Assembly: GCA_021846225.1 (NCBI GenBank)
Contig: JAJZCG010000024.1
Location: 1 to 34,811 of the forward strand
From: Pseudomonadota bacterium
Lineage (GTDB): Bacteria > Pseudomonadota > Alphaproteobacteria > Acetobacterales > Acetobacteraceae
DNA length: 34,811 nt
Reading direction: 5' to 3'
In this document: one piece after another, positions 1-7,696 of the stretch
Position numbering within the stretch: position 1 is the first letter of the stretch
Layout: each line of letters opens with the position of its first letter
The notes under the pieces: generated by a model
What the model was told of the DNA's origin: nothing
The model's input: only the letters and a program-made list of their open reading frames with translations
The model's database searches: none
Made by a program: the position numbers and the translations under genes

Positions 1-132
1 ACCGGCTTCTTCGTGGCGGCGGCTTTCTTCGGCGCGGCCTTCTTCACGGCGGCGGCTTTTTTGGCGACCGGCTTCTTCGTGGCGGCGGCTTTCTTCGGCG
101 CGGCCTTCTTCACGGCGGCGGCTTTTTTGGCG
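1..132. repeat. Two identical 66-bp tandem units inside the histone-like gene
   Basis: Bases 1-66 and 67-132 are identical, encoding 22 residues twice. A third, diverged copy starts at 133. Identity at synonymous positions suggests recent duplication or slippage. The array may continue to the left of the window. Confidence 0.95.
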
Positions 133-344
133 ACCGGCTTCTTCGCGGCGGCAGCCTTCTTGGGCGCGGCCTTCTTCACGGCGGCTTTTTTAACAGCCGG
201 TTTCTTCACCGCGGCTTTTTTTGCCGCCGGCTTCTTCGCAGCCGGTTTTTTAGCGGCCGGCTTCTTCGCTGCGGTCTTCTTGGCGGTTGCCCTCACAGCA
301 AGCGGCTGGGCTCGCATGGTTTCGGTGGTGTCTTCGATGGTCAC
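1..344 (-). CDS. Histone H1-like lysine/alanine-rich DNA-binding protein (3' end beyond window)
   Basis: The first 114 codons are visible; the gene runs off the window start. After about 20 ordinary residues (VTIEDTTETMRAQPLAVRA) the protein becomes almost pure Lys/Ala/Pro/Val, built from KKPA, KKAA and KKPV units, as in bacterial histone H1-like proteins (AlgP/HctB type). Such proteins bind DNA without sequence specificity through their basic tails and help compact or regulate the nucleoid. The start is GTG at 342-344, chosen because AAGGAG lies 8 bases upstream on the minus strand. The opposite strand is also open and reads as a Phe/Ala-rich ORF, a by-product of the repeat. No folded domain is visible; the repeats continue out of the window, so total length is unknown. 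A ribosomal-protein-like or AlgP-like basic tail is the main alternative. Confidence 0.82.
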   Translation of the reverse strand, partial: MTIEDTTETMRAQPLAVRATAKKTAAKKPAAKKPAAKKPAAKKAAVKKPAVKKAAVKKAAPKKAAAAKKPVAKKAAAVKKAAPKKAAATKKPVAKKAAAVKKAAPKKAAATKKP

Positions 345-512
345 GGGATTTGCTCCTTGATCAGGGTGAATGAAGTTCGGTTCTTTGGCGTCCGGCACTG
401 GATCGTCTCTTGTCACGGTCTGTGACCGTCTTTCCTGTTCGCGTGCGGGGCCTCTCGACCGATACGATGTTGACTCGGTTGCGGCGCGAATCGCGCGACG
501 CACGCAAGAATC

Positions 513-542
513 GCTATTCTGCCCGTCGCACCGCGCTGTCAA
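513..542 (-). promoter_or_regulatory. Candidate sigma70 promoter for the histone-like gene
   Basis: On the minus strand a perfect TTGACA (-35) lies at 542-537. An 18-base gap separates it from AATAGC (-10, 3/6 match) at 518-513. The predicted transcript would have a leader of about 160 bases before the GTG at 344. The -10 is weak, so this is tentative. The rest of the 345-864 gap holds an AT-rich patch around 540-670 and the small inverted repeat GTCAC-N5-GTGAC, but no gene I can support. Confidence 0.3.
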
Positions 543-864
543 TAAAAAGCGTCATGAAATGCTCTGATTCGATCATTTTTTTATGGTTCATGTAAAAAAA
601 TCGCTCCGAAATGAATTGGGCCGCATGTTCCGTGCGTTCGGTAATACAAAACACATTGCTTAAGAAAAACAAAATGCAGCGCCGCAGGCACACGCGCAAC
701 CGCCGGGCGGAGATGGCGCGTGAGCGCGTCCGGGAAATTCACGCCCGGCATTTCCCGCGCGCAATGCTGCAACCGTTGCCTGAAAACCACGCCCGGGGCG
801 CGATACCGCCGCCATGTTCGCCCGGCGCTTGAACTTGGACGCAATGCGGTGGCTAATGCAGCCC

Positions 865-1305
865 ATGAACAAACCGCAAGACTACCAACCGGATTTTGAA
901 AGCTGGCCACCCGCCGGAACGGACGCCAAAACGGGATGGGCGGCGGACAGCTGGCCCGCCACCATCGGCCGCGGCATCATGGGCCGCTGCCCGAATTGCG
1001 GCACGGCGCCTATCTTCGATGGTTACCTCAAGGTGCATAAACGCTGCCTGCACTGCGCCGCGCCTTTGGGCGACATGCCCTCCGATGACGCACCACCCTA
1101 CATCGCCATGCTGATCGTGCTGCATGTGCTCGCCTTGTTTCTCGTGTTTTTTTATAGAGGCGACTATCATCCGAGCATTTTGATGGCAGGCGTGCTGCTG
1201 GCCATGCTGGCGCTGGTGTGCATGGTTGCCCTGCGCATGGCAAAGGGCGCCGTGATCGGGATTATGCTGAAACTTGGTATGAAGCGAGAGGTTCCCAATG
1301 GCTGA
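865..1305 (+). CDS. DUF983 family small membrane protein
   Basis: A 146-residue protein of the DUF983 family, whose function is unknown. Residues 42-64 carry two CxxC pairs (CPNC and CLHC), a probable zinc ribbon of the type MGRCPNCG. Two hydrophobic segments follow at about 80-97 and 104-125, so the zinc-binding part probably sits at the membrane surface. The reading frame is open back to 814, with ATGs at 814, 844, 856 and 865. I chose 865 because it gives the usual family length, but none has a strong ribosome binding site. The last codons overlap the UPF0262 start by 8 bases, so the two genes are translationally coupled. DUF983 genes are common in alphaproteobacteria. The family call is firm; the start is not. 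Confidence 0.85.
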   Translation: MNKPQDYQPDFESWPPAGTDAKTGWAADSWPATIGRGIMGRCPNCGTAPIFDGYLKVHKRCLHCAAPLGDMPSDDAPPYIAMLIVLHVLALFLVFFYRGDYHPSILMAGVLLAMLALVCMVALRMAKGAVIGIMLKLGMKREVPNG

Positions 1306-1774
1306 AACAACGGGACATTTGACACGCGTGATCCTGGAGGGCGAACCGCTGCACCGGATCTCGGCGTTGCAGGAAGCCGACCGGGAGCAGGCTGTCGCTG
1401 ATTTGCAGGCGGAGAACGAGTTTCACCCCGCCGCGCACCCCGGGCTGCAAAGCATCCTGCATCTTTCCATCCAGGAGGGCAGGCTGGTTTTTGATATCCG
1501 CGATGCCCAGGATGCCCCCGTGGTCGCCGTGATGCTGGCGATGGGGCCATTCAAAATGTTGATCAAGGATTACCAGATGCTGCTCGACAGCTACGCCAGC
1601 GCCATCGCCGAAGGCCGCGAGGCGCGCATTCAGGCGATCGATATGGGCCGGCGCGGCCTGCATAATGAAGGCGCGGAACTGATGATCGAACGGCTCGCCG
1701 GCAAGGTAGTGATTGATTTTCCGACCGCCCGGCGGTTATTCACGCTGGTCTGCGCACTGCATCAAAAACTTTAG
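1298..1774 (+). CDS. UPF0262 family protein
   Basis: A 158-residue protein matching the alphaproteobacterial UPF0262 family from end to end. Recognisable stretches are HLSIQEGRLVFDIRDAQ (about 55-71), MGPFKMLIKDYQ, IQAIDMGRRGLHNEGAEL and VIDFPTARRLFTLVCALH near the C-terminus. The function is unknown; it has no signal peptide or membrane segment and should be cytoplasmic. The ATG at 1298 has GAGAGG about 6 bases upstream and overlaps the end of the DUF983 gene. mtnA follows after 11 bases, so these three genes probably share a transcript. Confidence 0.9.
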   Translation: MAETTGHLTRVILEGEPLHRISALQEADREQAVADLQAENEFHPAAHPGLQSILHLSIQEGRLVFDIRDAQDAPVVAVMLAMGPFKMLIKDYQMLLDSYASAIAEGREARIQAIDMGRRGLHNEGAELMIERLAGKVVIDFPTARRLFTLVCALHQKL

Positions 1775-1785
1775 GACACGATACG

Positions 1786-2874
1786 ATGAAAATTGACGGC
1801 ACGCCCTTCCGTTCGATCTGGGTGGATGACACCGATCGCTGGTCGGTCCGCATTATCGACCAGACCAAACTGCCCTGGGCGATCGACATTGCGCGGCTGA
1901 CCACGATGGAAGGTGTCGCGCATGCGATAAAGGCCATGCTGGTGCGCGGCGCACCGCTCATCGGCGCCTCCGCGGCTTATGGCGTGGCGCTGGCGATGCG
2001 CGCTGATGCATCGGATACGAACCTTGCCAATGCCATCGCGGTATTGGGCGCCACGCGGCCGACCGCGATCAACCTGCGCTGGGCGCTGGCGCGCATGCAG
2101 CAGGTGCTGCAGCCGCTCAGCCCCGCCGCGCGCACGGCGGCGGCCTACGGCGAGGCGGCTGCGATTTGCGATGAGGATGCGGCGACCAACCAGGCCATCG
2201 GCAAGCATGGCCTGCCGCTGATCGCAGCGCGCGCGGCCGGCGGGCGGCGGGTGAATGTGCTCACCCATTGCAACGCCGGGTGGATTGCCACGGTGGACTG
2301 GGGCACGGCGCTGGCGCCGATCTATATGGCGCATGATGCGGGCATCGATGTGCATGTGTGGGTGGAGGAGACGCGCCCGCGCAACCAGGGCGCCTCGCTC
2401 ACCGCCTGGGAGCTTGGCAAACATGGCGTCAATCACACCGTGATCGCGGACAACGCGGGCGGGCACATGATGCAGCGCGGCGATGTGGACCTGGTGATCG
2501 TCGGCACTGACCGCGTGACGCGCGCGGGCGATGTCGCCAACAAAATCGGCACCTACCTCAAGGCGCTGGCGGCGCGCGACAACGGCGTGCCGTTCTGGGT
2601 CGCCCTGCCCTCCTCCACCATCGACTGGACGATCAGCGATGGTCTTGCCGATATTCCCATCGAGGAACGCGCCGCTTCGGAAGTGACGACGATGACCGGG
2701 CGCGCGCTCGATGGTTCGATCGCGACGATCCGCGTGGTGCCCAAGGACAGCCCGGCGGCGAACCCGGCGTTTGATGTGACGCCGGCGCGGCTGGTCTCGG
2801 GGCTGATCACCGAACGCGGGCTGTGCGATGCAAACGAGTTCGCGCTGCGCGAAATGTTCAGGGATCTTGCGTAA
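1786..2874 (+). CDS. mtnA: S-methyl-5-thioribose-1-phosphate isomerase
   Basis: Converts 5-methylthioribose-1-phosphate to 5-methylthioribulose-1-phosphate in the methionine salvage pathway. It is 362 residues, normal for the family. Visible signatures are RGAPLIG (54-60), THCNAGWIATVDWGTALAPIY (160-180), VEETRPRNQGASLTAWEL (193-210) and VGTDRVTRAGDVANKIGTY (239-257). Cys162 and Asp242 correspond to the catalytic Cys/Asp pair described for bacterial MtnA. The start ATG follows AGGA by about 9 bases. No other methionine-salvage gene is recognisable in the window. The paralogous eIF2B-like proteins lack the Cys, so the isomerase call is secure. Confidence 0.95.
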   Translation: MKIDGTPFRSIWVDDTDRWSVRIIDQTKLPWAIDIARLTTMEGVAHAIKAMLVRGAPLIGASAAYGVALAMRADASDTNLANAIAVLGATRPTAINLRWALARMQQVLQPLSPAARTAAAYGEAAAICDEDAATNQAIGKHGLPLIAARAAGGRRVNVLTHCNAGWIATVDWGTALAPIYMAHDAGIDVHVWVEETRPRNQGASLTAWELGKHGVNHTVIADNAGGHMMQRGDVDLVIVGTDRVTRAGDVANKIGTYLKALAARDNGVPFWVALPSSTIDWTISDGLADIPIEERAASEVTTMTGRALDGSIATIRVVPKDSPAANPAFDVTPARLVSGLITERGLCDANEFALREMFRDLA

Positions 2875-3628
2875 ATCCCTGGCGCTGCTGCTGGGGCTGG
2901 CCGGTTGCGTGGCGCCGGATGCGCACGCGCCGCGCTTCGCGCAGGTGCCGTATGAGAGTTTTTCGCGGACCGATGCCGTGGCCGTGGCGATGGACGAATG
3001 GCGGCTCTGGGGCAGCCGTGTGGACGATTCAGGCGGGGCTGACTACCACAAGAGCCCGGCCAGCATGGCGGAGCGTCAGCCGGGCCTGTGGGAGCGTGTG
3101 GGCGAGTATTGGTGGGAGGGCCTGAACGCCAACGCCCACGACGCCGCCTACACCGGCAAGCATGACGCGCGGGGCCGGGTGTTTCCCCCCGCCGATGATG
3201 GCACCTATGCGTGGTCGGCGGCGTTCATATCGTATGTGATGCGCATCGCGGGGGCCGGGGCGGCGTTTCCCTACGCGCCGGACCATGCAAAATACATCAA
3301 CTACGCCGCCCGCGCGGCGCAAGGCGATATCAAAAATCCGCTGCTGATCGCCGAAAACCCCGCCAGCTACGCGCCGCGCCTGGGGGATCTGGTGTGCTTC
3401 CCGCGTGCGGGGGCGAGTCGGCTGCGCTTCCAGGACCTGCCAACGGCGGCAAATTTCCCCGCGCATTGCAGCATCGTTGTGGCGGGCGGGGTGGAGCGCT
3501 TAAGCGTGATCGGCGGCAATGTGGATGATGCCGTGACGATGGAGCATCTGAGCACCAACGCCACGGGAGAGCTAAGCGGCAACCGGGAGAACTGGTTCGT
3601 GGTGCTGCGGGTGATGTATCTGCGCTAG
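2867..3628 (+). CDS. DUF2272 lipoprotein
   Basis: From the TTG at 2867 the protein is 253 residues and begins (M)RKSLALLLGLAGC, an ideal lipoprotein signal with a LAGC lipobox, so it is probably anchored in the envelope. AGGGA lies just upstream and the start overlaps mtnA by 8 bases. An in-frame ATG at 2828 would bury the signal peptide, so I prefer the TTG. The body matches the DUF2272 family (YAWSAAFISYVMRIAGAG, FPYAPDHAKYINYAA, PRLGDLVCF, FPAHCSIVV, VIGGNVDDAVTM). The pattern resembles CHAP/NlpC-type cell-wall hydrolases, but the residue expected to be the nucleophilic Cys in WCAAF is Ser117. The function is unknown. Confidence 0.82.
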   Translation: MRKSLALLLGLAGCVAPDAHAPRFAQVPYESFSRTDAVAVAMDEWRLWGSRVDDSGGADYHKSPASMAERQPGLWERVGEYWWEGLNANAHDAAYTGKHDARGRVFPPADDGTYAWSAAFISYVMRIAGAGAAFPYAPDHAKYINYAARAAQGDIKNPLLIAENPASYAPRLGDLVCFPRAGASRLRFQDLPTAANFPAHCSIVVAGGVERLSVIGGNVDDAVTMEHLSTNATGELSGNRENWFVVLRVMYLR

Positions 3629-4326
3629 ATCGCGTTGCGATAGAGGTTCAAAAGCATCGGCTGCTCGAAGACATAGGCGCCATCCCGCAGCCCGGCGGCG
3701 AATAATTTGCGAACCTCCTCGGTCTCCACATTCTCACGCTGGATATTGTTGAAGGTCTGGCCTGTCACGCGGGTCACCATCGCCTCGAAATTCTCGTAGC
3801 GCGGATATTGCACATAACGCAACAGCGCCGCGCTGGCGAAGAGCCGCCGCGCGGTGCGCGCCAGCGCCGCCTGGGCAGCGTTGCGCACCACCGTTTCGTC
3901 GTTGAAGGGGCGCATGACCGGAAAATGCGTGCCGGTCATCGCCGGTTCCACTACGCAGAGAAAGCCGGTGGCGCGTTTGAGCACGCGCGCGGCCTCGGTG
4001 AGGGCGGCGTCCATTTCGGCCATGGGCACATGATGCAGCGAGCGGAAGAAGAACACGCCGTCAACGCTTTGGTCGGCCAGAGGCAAGGCCTGCGCCTTGC
4101 CCTCAACGAAGGTGAGGCCCGCGACCGGCGGGGCGGCGCGGTTTTTCGCGGCCTGGATGGGGTCTGGCTCGACGCCCAGCACGGTTGCGCCGCGCGTGCA
4201 AAGCTCGCGGGCGACAATGCCGGGGCCGCAGCCGATGTCAACAACGCTGAGGCCATCGACCGCCAGCAACGCCGCGACGGCGCCGATGTCGGTAAGTTCG
4301 CCCAGATCCTGGCGTGTGGTTTCCAA
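3625..4326 (-). CDS. Class I SAM-dependent methyltransferase
   Basis: A 233-residue cytoplasmic protein with the Rossmann-type methyltransferase core. Motif I is VVDIGCGPG (28-36), with an acidic residue after beta-2 (LGVEPDP), then QALPLADQSVDGVFFFRSLHHV (motif post-I to II) and ARVLKRATGFLCVVEP. It resembles the Methyltransf_11/UbiE-like group, but the substrate cannot be read from sequence. The start is TTG at 4324-4326, the only start near the N-terminus, with AAGGA 10 bases upstream. It lies 29 bases after the GST gene, so it is the last gene of a pepN-GST-methyltransferase operon. Its stop codon overlaps the stop of the convergent DUF2272 gene within a CTAG. Confidence 0.85.
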   Translation of the reverse strand: METTRQDLGELTDIGAVAALLAVDGLSVVDIGCGPGIVARELCTRGATVLGVEPDPIQAAKNRAAPPVAGLTFVEGKAQALPLADQSVDGVFFFRSLHHVPMAEMDAALTEAARVLKRATGFLCVVEPAMTGTHFPVMRPFNDETVVRNAAQAALARTARRLFASAALLRYVQYPRYENFEAMVTRVTGQTFNNIQRENVETEEVRKLFAAGLRDGAYVFEQPMLLNLYRNAI

Positions 4327-4355
4327 AATGAATTGATCCTTGGTTTAAGAGGAGG

Positions 4356-5045
4356 TTATTTCAACGCCGTCTGGCCAAACAGAATCTTGGCGGCTTCCGG
4401 CGTTACGGTCGGCGCGGGGTTGGTCTCCTTGGCCAGCGCGTAGGCGCGCGCCACGGCCGGGCGGGCGCCCATGGCATTGAACCAGCGTTGCAGATGCGGA
4501 AAGTCGTTGAGGTCCTGCTGCTGGCGCTCATAGGGGACGATCCACGGATAGCAGGCCATATCGGCAATGGAGTAGCCGCCCGCGATGAACTCACGGTCCG
4601 CCAGGCGCTTGTTCAGCACGCCGTAGAGCCGGTTGGTCTCCTTGATGTAGCGTTCCATCGCGTAGGGAATGCGCTCGGGCGCGTAGATGCCGAAGTGGTG
4701 GTTCTGTCCCGCCATCGGCCCCAGCCCGGCCATCTGCCAGTAGAGCCATTGCAGCACCTCGTATTTTTCGCGCGGCGCGGCGGGGAGAAACTTGCCCTCC
4801 TTCTCGGCGAGATATTCCAAAATGGCACCGGATTCGAAAACACTGAGCGGCGCGCCGCCGTCCGCCGGGGCGGTGTCCACAATCGCGGGGATGCGGTTGT
4901 TGGGCGCGATCTTCAGGAAATCCGGCGCGAATTGCTCGCCCTTGGAGATGTTGACCGGGATGATTTTATAGGGCGTTGCGGCCTCTTCAAGAAAAATGGT
5001 GATCTTGTGGCCGTTGGGCGTGGTCCAATAGGAAAGTTCGATCAT
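4356..5045 (-). CDS. Glutathione S-transferase family protein, YfcG-like (Nu class)
   Basis: A 229-residue protein closely resembling E. coli YfcG, a glutathione-dependent disulfide-bond oxidoreductase. The N-terminal thioredoxin fold has TTPNGHKITIFLEE. Thr9 and Asn11 match the residues that bind the glutathione thiol in YfcG in place of the usual Tyr/Ser/Cys. Further matches are PNNRIPAIVD, FESGAILEYLAEK, LQWLYWQMAGLGPMAGQNHHF and YSIADMACYPW in the helical C-terminal domain. It starts 12 bases after the pepN stop, so the genes are co-transcribed. It probably acts in cytoplasmic thiol-disulfide balance or peroxide reduction. Confidence 0.9.
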   Translation of the reverse strand: MIELSYWTTPNGHKITIFLEEAATPYKIIPVNISKGEQFAPDFLKIAPNNRIPAIVDTAPADGGAPLSVFESGAILEYLAEKEGKFLPAAPREKYEVLQWLYWQMAGLGPMAGQNHHFGIYAPERIPYAMERYIKETNRLYGVLNKRLADREFIAGGYSIADMACYPWIVPYERQQQDLNDFPHLQRWFNAMGARPAVARAYALAKETNPAPTVTPEAAKILFGQTALK

Positions 5046-5057
5046 GCTGTCGCGTCC

Positions 5058-7643
5058 TTATGCGAGGGCCTTGGAGGCCATTTCGTAGGTGTTCGGGCTG
5101 AGTTTTTCCTTGGCGAGGATGCGCTCCAGCTGCGCCTTCATCAAGCTCTGGCGCGCGGCATCATAACGCCGCCAGCTGCCCATCGCGGTGGTCAGCCGTG
5201 CCGCGATCTGCGGGTTGGTTTCATCCAGCATGAGGATGGTATCGGCGAGACGTTGATAGCCGGCACCGGTTATCTCGTGGAATTTCGAAGGATTGGCCGC
5301 GAACGCGCCGATGAGCGCGCGCACGCGGTTGGGGTTGCGCAGATCAAAATCCTTATGCCTGGTCAGCGCCTGCACGCGCGCCAGCGTATCCGGCGCGCCG
5401 GCGCGGGCCTGCACGGAGAACCATTTGTCCAGCACCAGCGCGTTGGTATGCCATTGGTCATAGAAGCTGGCGAAGGCATCGTCGCGGCGCTCATCCGCGA
5501 CCTCGGCCAGATTGACCAGGGCGGCCAGCGTGTCGGTCATGTTTTCGCCGGAGAGGAATTGCGCGCCGGCCAGGGTGTTGTCCCCCGCGGCGGAGAGGTA
5601 AGCCAGCGCGGCGTTCTTCAACGCGCGGCTGGCGATGGCGTGGCCCGATACGTCCGATGCGGCAACGGCGGCGAAATGCGCGTAGACGGCGAAGAAATCC
5701 TCACGCAGCGCCTCGCCCAACGCCTGGCGCGCCGCCTCGCGCACAAAGCGGATGGCATCGGGATCGACAATGCTCATGGCGTCGGCAAGCAAGGTTTCAC
5801 CCGGGAGAAGCAAGGCTTCAGCGGCGAAGGCGGGGTCGCGCGCGGCATCGCGCAGGGTCGCGGCGACGGCTTCCAGCAGACCTGCATCAAGCGTGAACGC
5901 CTGACCCGCCTGATGCGCCTGCACGGCATCGAGCAGCACCAGCGTTGCATATTGCTGCAAGGCATCCCAACGGTTGAAGAGGTCGGCGTCCTTCGCCGCG
6001 AGGAAGGCCAGACGTTCGCGGCTCTGGCCCTGCAACTTTACCGGAGCGGAGAAATTGCGAAACAGCGAGGGCGTGGGAGGCTCACTTATATTATGGAAGG
6101 TGTAGCTCTGTTGCGGCTGCGCCAGGATCAGCGTTTCGGTGTGGATCTCATTTCCATTGGCATCGAGCAGACCCATTGAGACCGGGATCATGAAGGGTTG
6201 CTTCACCTTCTGGCCGGGCGTGGGGGCGGTGTGCTGGCGCAGGGTGAGCGTGTAGCTCTGCGCGGCGGGATCATAGGACTCAGTAAAGGAGATTTCCGGC
6301 GTGCCGGCTTGCTCGTACCAGCGCATGATCTGTTTCAGATCAATATCGGTGGCGGCTTGCATGGCCGCGAAAAAATCCTCGACCGTGGCGGCGCAATTGT
6401 CGTTTTCGGCGATGTAGATATCCATGCCCTTGCGGAAAGCCTCGCGGCCCATGAGCGTGCGGTACATCCGCACCACCTCCGCGCCCTTCTCGTAGATCGT
6501 CGTGGTGTAGAAATTATTGATTTCCAGATAGCTCGCAGGGCGGACCGGGTGGGCGAGCGGCCCCGCGTCGTCACGGAACTGGGTGGCGCGCAAGGTCCGC
6601 ACATCGGTGATGCGTTTCACCGCGGCGGAGAACTGATCGGCCATGTATTCCTGGTCGCGGAAAACGGTCAGGCCCTCCTTCAAGGAAAGCTGGAACCAGT
6701 CCCGGCAGGTGACGCGATCGCCGGTCCAGTTATGGAAGTATTCATGCGCGATGACGCGCTCGACGCCCTGGAAATCGGCATCCGTCGCGGTGGCGGGGCT
6801 GGCCAGCACATAGGCGGTGTTGAAGATGTTGAGGCCCTTGTTCTCCATCGCGCCGGCGTTGAAGTCGCTCACCGCGGCGATGTTGAAAATATCGAGGTCG
6901 TACTCCAGACCGAAGGTGTCTTCATCCCATTTCATGGCATTCTTCAGCGCATACATGGCGTGGCCGCAGCGCGTCTCATCACCGGCGGCAACCCAGATGC
7001 CAAGCGCCACCTCGCGGCCGGAGGCGGTGGTGAAACTGTCTTTCACCGCGACGAGATCAGCCGCCACCAGCGCGAAGAGATATGAGGGTTTAGGGTGCGG
7101 GTCTTCCCAGGTGGCCCAAATCTGCGTGCCCGCCGCGCCGCTGGCGGTGTTGTTGCCGTTGGAGAGCAGGACGGGGTATTTGGATTTATCGGCGCGCAGG
7201 GTGACCTTGTAGCGGGCCATTACGTCCGGGCGGTCAGGGAAAAAAGTGATCTTGCGGAAGCCCTCTGGCTCGCATTGCGTGAAGAAGCCGGTGCCCGACA
7301 TGTAGAGGCCGGATAATTCGGTGTTCGTCTCGGGGATGATTTTCACCTCGGTTTCCAGGGTGAAAACATCGGGCACATCATTCAGCGTGAGCGAGGATTC
7401 AGTGAGGACGTAACGGTTGCCGCCCAATGCCTGGCCGTTGAGCTTAATGCCGCGCAGCTCCAGATGCCGCCCGTCCAGCACCAGCGGGCCTGGGGCCTGG
7501 CGGCGAAAGTTCAGCGTGGCGCGCACGATGGTGGCGGCGGGGTCCAGCGTGAAATCCAGCGCCACCTCGTCCACCAGGAACACCGGCGGGGTGTAGTCCG
7601 CCAGGTTGATTGCCTTGCGCGGTGAGATCTGTCCGTCGGCCAT
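5058..7643 (-). CDS. pepN: Aminopeptidase N (M1 family)
   Basis: An 861-residue zinc metallopeptidase that removes N-terminal residues from peptides in the cytoplasm. The substrate-anchoring GAMEN sits in FNAGAMENKGLNIFN. The zinc motif HEYFH is at residues 300-304, followed by the distal glutamate in LKEGLTVFRDQEY. Length and motif position match E. coli PepN (870 residues). The C-terminal helical domain is complete (NPNRVRALIGAFAANPSKFH). The ATG at 7643 has AAGGA about 6 bases upstream. It is the first gene of the minus-strand operon with the GST and the methyltransferase. The 53-bp gap to the divergent gene at 7697 must hold promoters for both. Confidence 0.97.
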   Translation of the reverse strand: MADGQISPRKAINLADYTPPVFLVDEVALDFTLDPAATIVRATLNFRRQAPGPLVLDGRHLELRGIKLNGQALGGNRYVLTESSLTLNDVPDVFTLETEVKIIPETNTELSGLYMSGTGFFTQCEPEGFRKITFFPDRPDVMARYKVTLRADKSKYPVLLSNGNNTASGAAGTQIWATWEDPHPKPSYLFALVAADLVAVKDSFTTASGREVALGIWVAAGDETRCGHAMYALKNAMKWDEDTFGLEYDLDIFNIAAVSDFNAGAMENKGLNIFNTAYVLASPATATDADFQGVERVIAHEYFHNWTGDRVTCRDWFQLSLKEGLTVFRDQEYMADQFSAAVKRITDVRTLRATQFRDDAGPLAHPVRPASYLEINNFYTTTIYEKGAEVVRMYRTLMGREAFRKGMDIYIAENDNCAATVEDFFAAMQAATDIDLKQIMRWYEQAGTPEISFTESYDPAAQSYTLTLRQHTAPTPGQKVKQPFMIPVSMGLLDANGNEIHTETLILAQPQQSYTFHNISEPPTPSLFRNFSAPVKLQGQSRERLAFLAAKDADLFNRWDALQQYATLVLLDAVQAHQAGQAFTLDAGLLEAVAATLRDAARDPAFAAEALLLPGETLLADAMSIVDPDAIRFVREAARQALGEALREDFFAVYAHFAAVAASDVSGHAIASRALKNAALAYLSAAGDNTLAGAQFLSGENMTDTLAALVNLAEVADERRDDAFASFYDQWHTNALVLDKWFSVQARAGAPDTLARVQALTRHKDFDLRNPNRVRALIGAFAANPSKFHEITGAGYQRLADTILMLDETNPQIAARLTTAMGSWRRYDAARQSLMKAQLERILAKEKLSPNTYEMASKALA

Positions 7644-7696
7644 GTGTGTTCCTTATCCTACTAGCGAAATGCCCTGCCCGTCGCATATGGTGCGGC

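Noticed and set aside
13-360. Phe/Ala-rich plus-strand ORF
   Set aside because: It is the complement of the Lys/Ala repeats; the minus-strand frame has a proper ribosome binding site and family resemblance.
4488-6179. 563-codon open frame on the plus strand opposite the GST and pepN genes
   Set aside because: It is the antisense shadow of two genes with clear family motifs; composition (Gly/Arg/His-rich) is typical of high-GC shadow frames.
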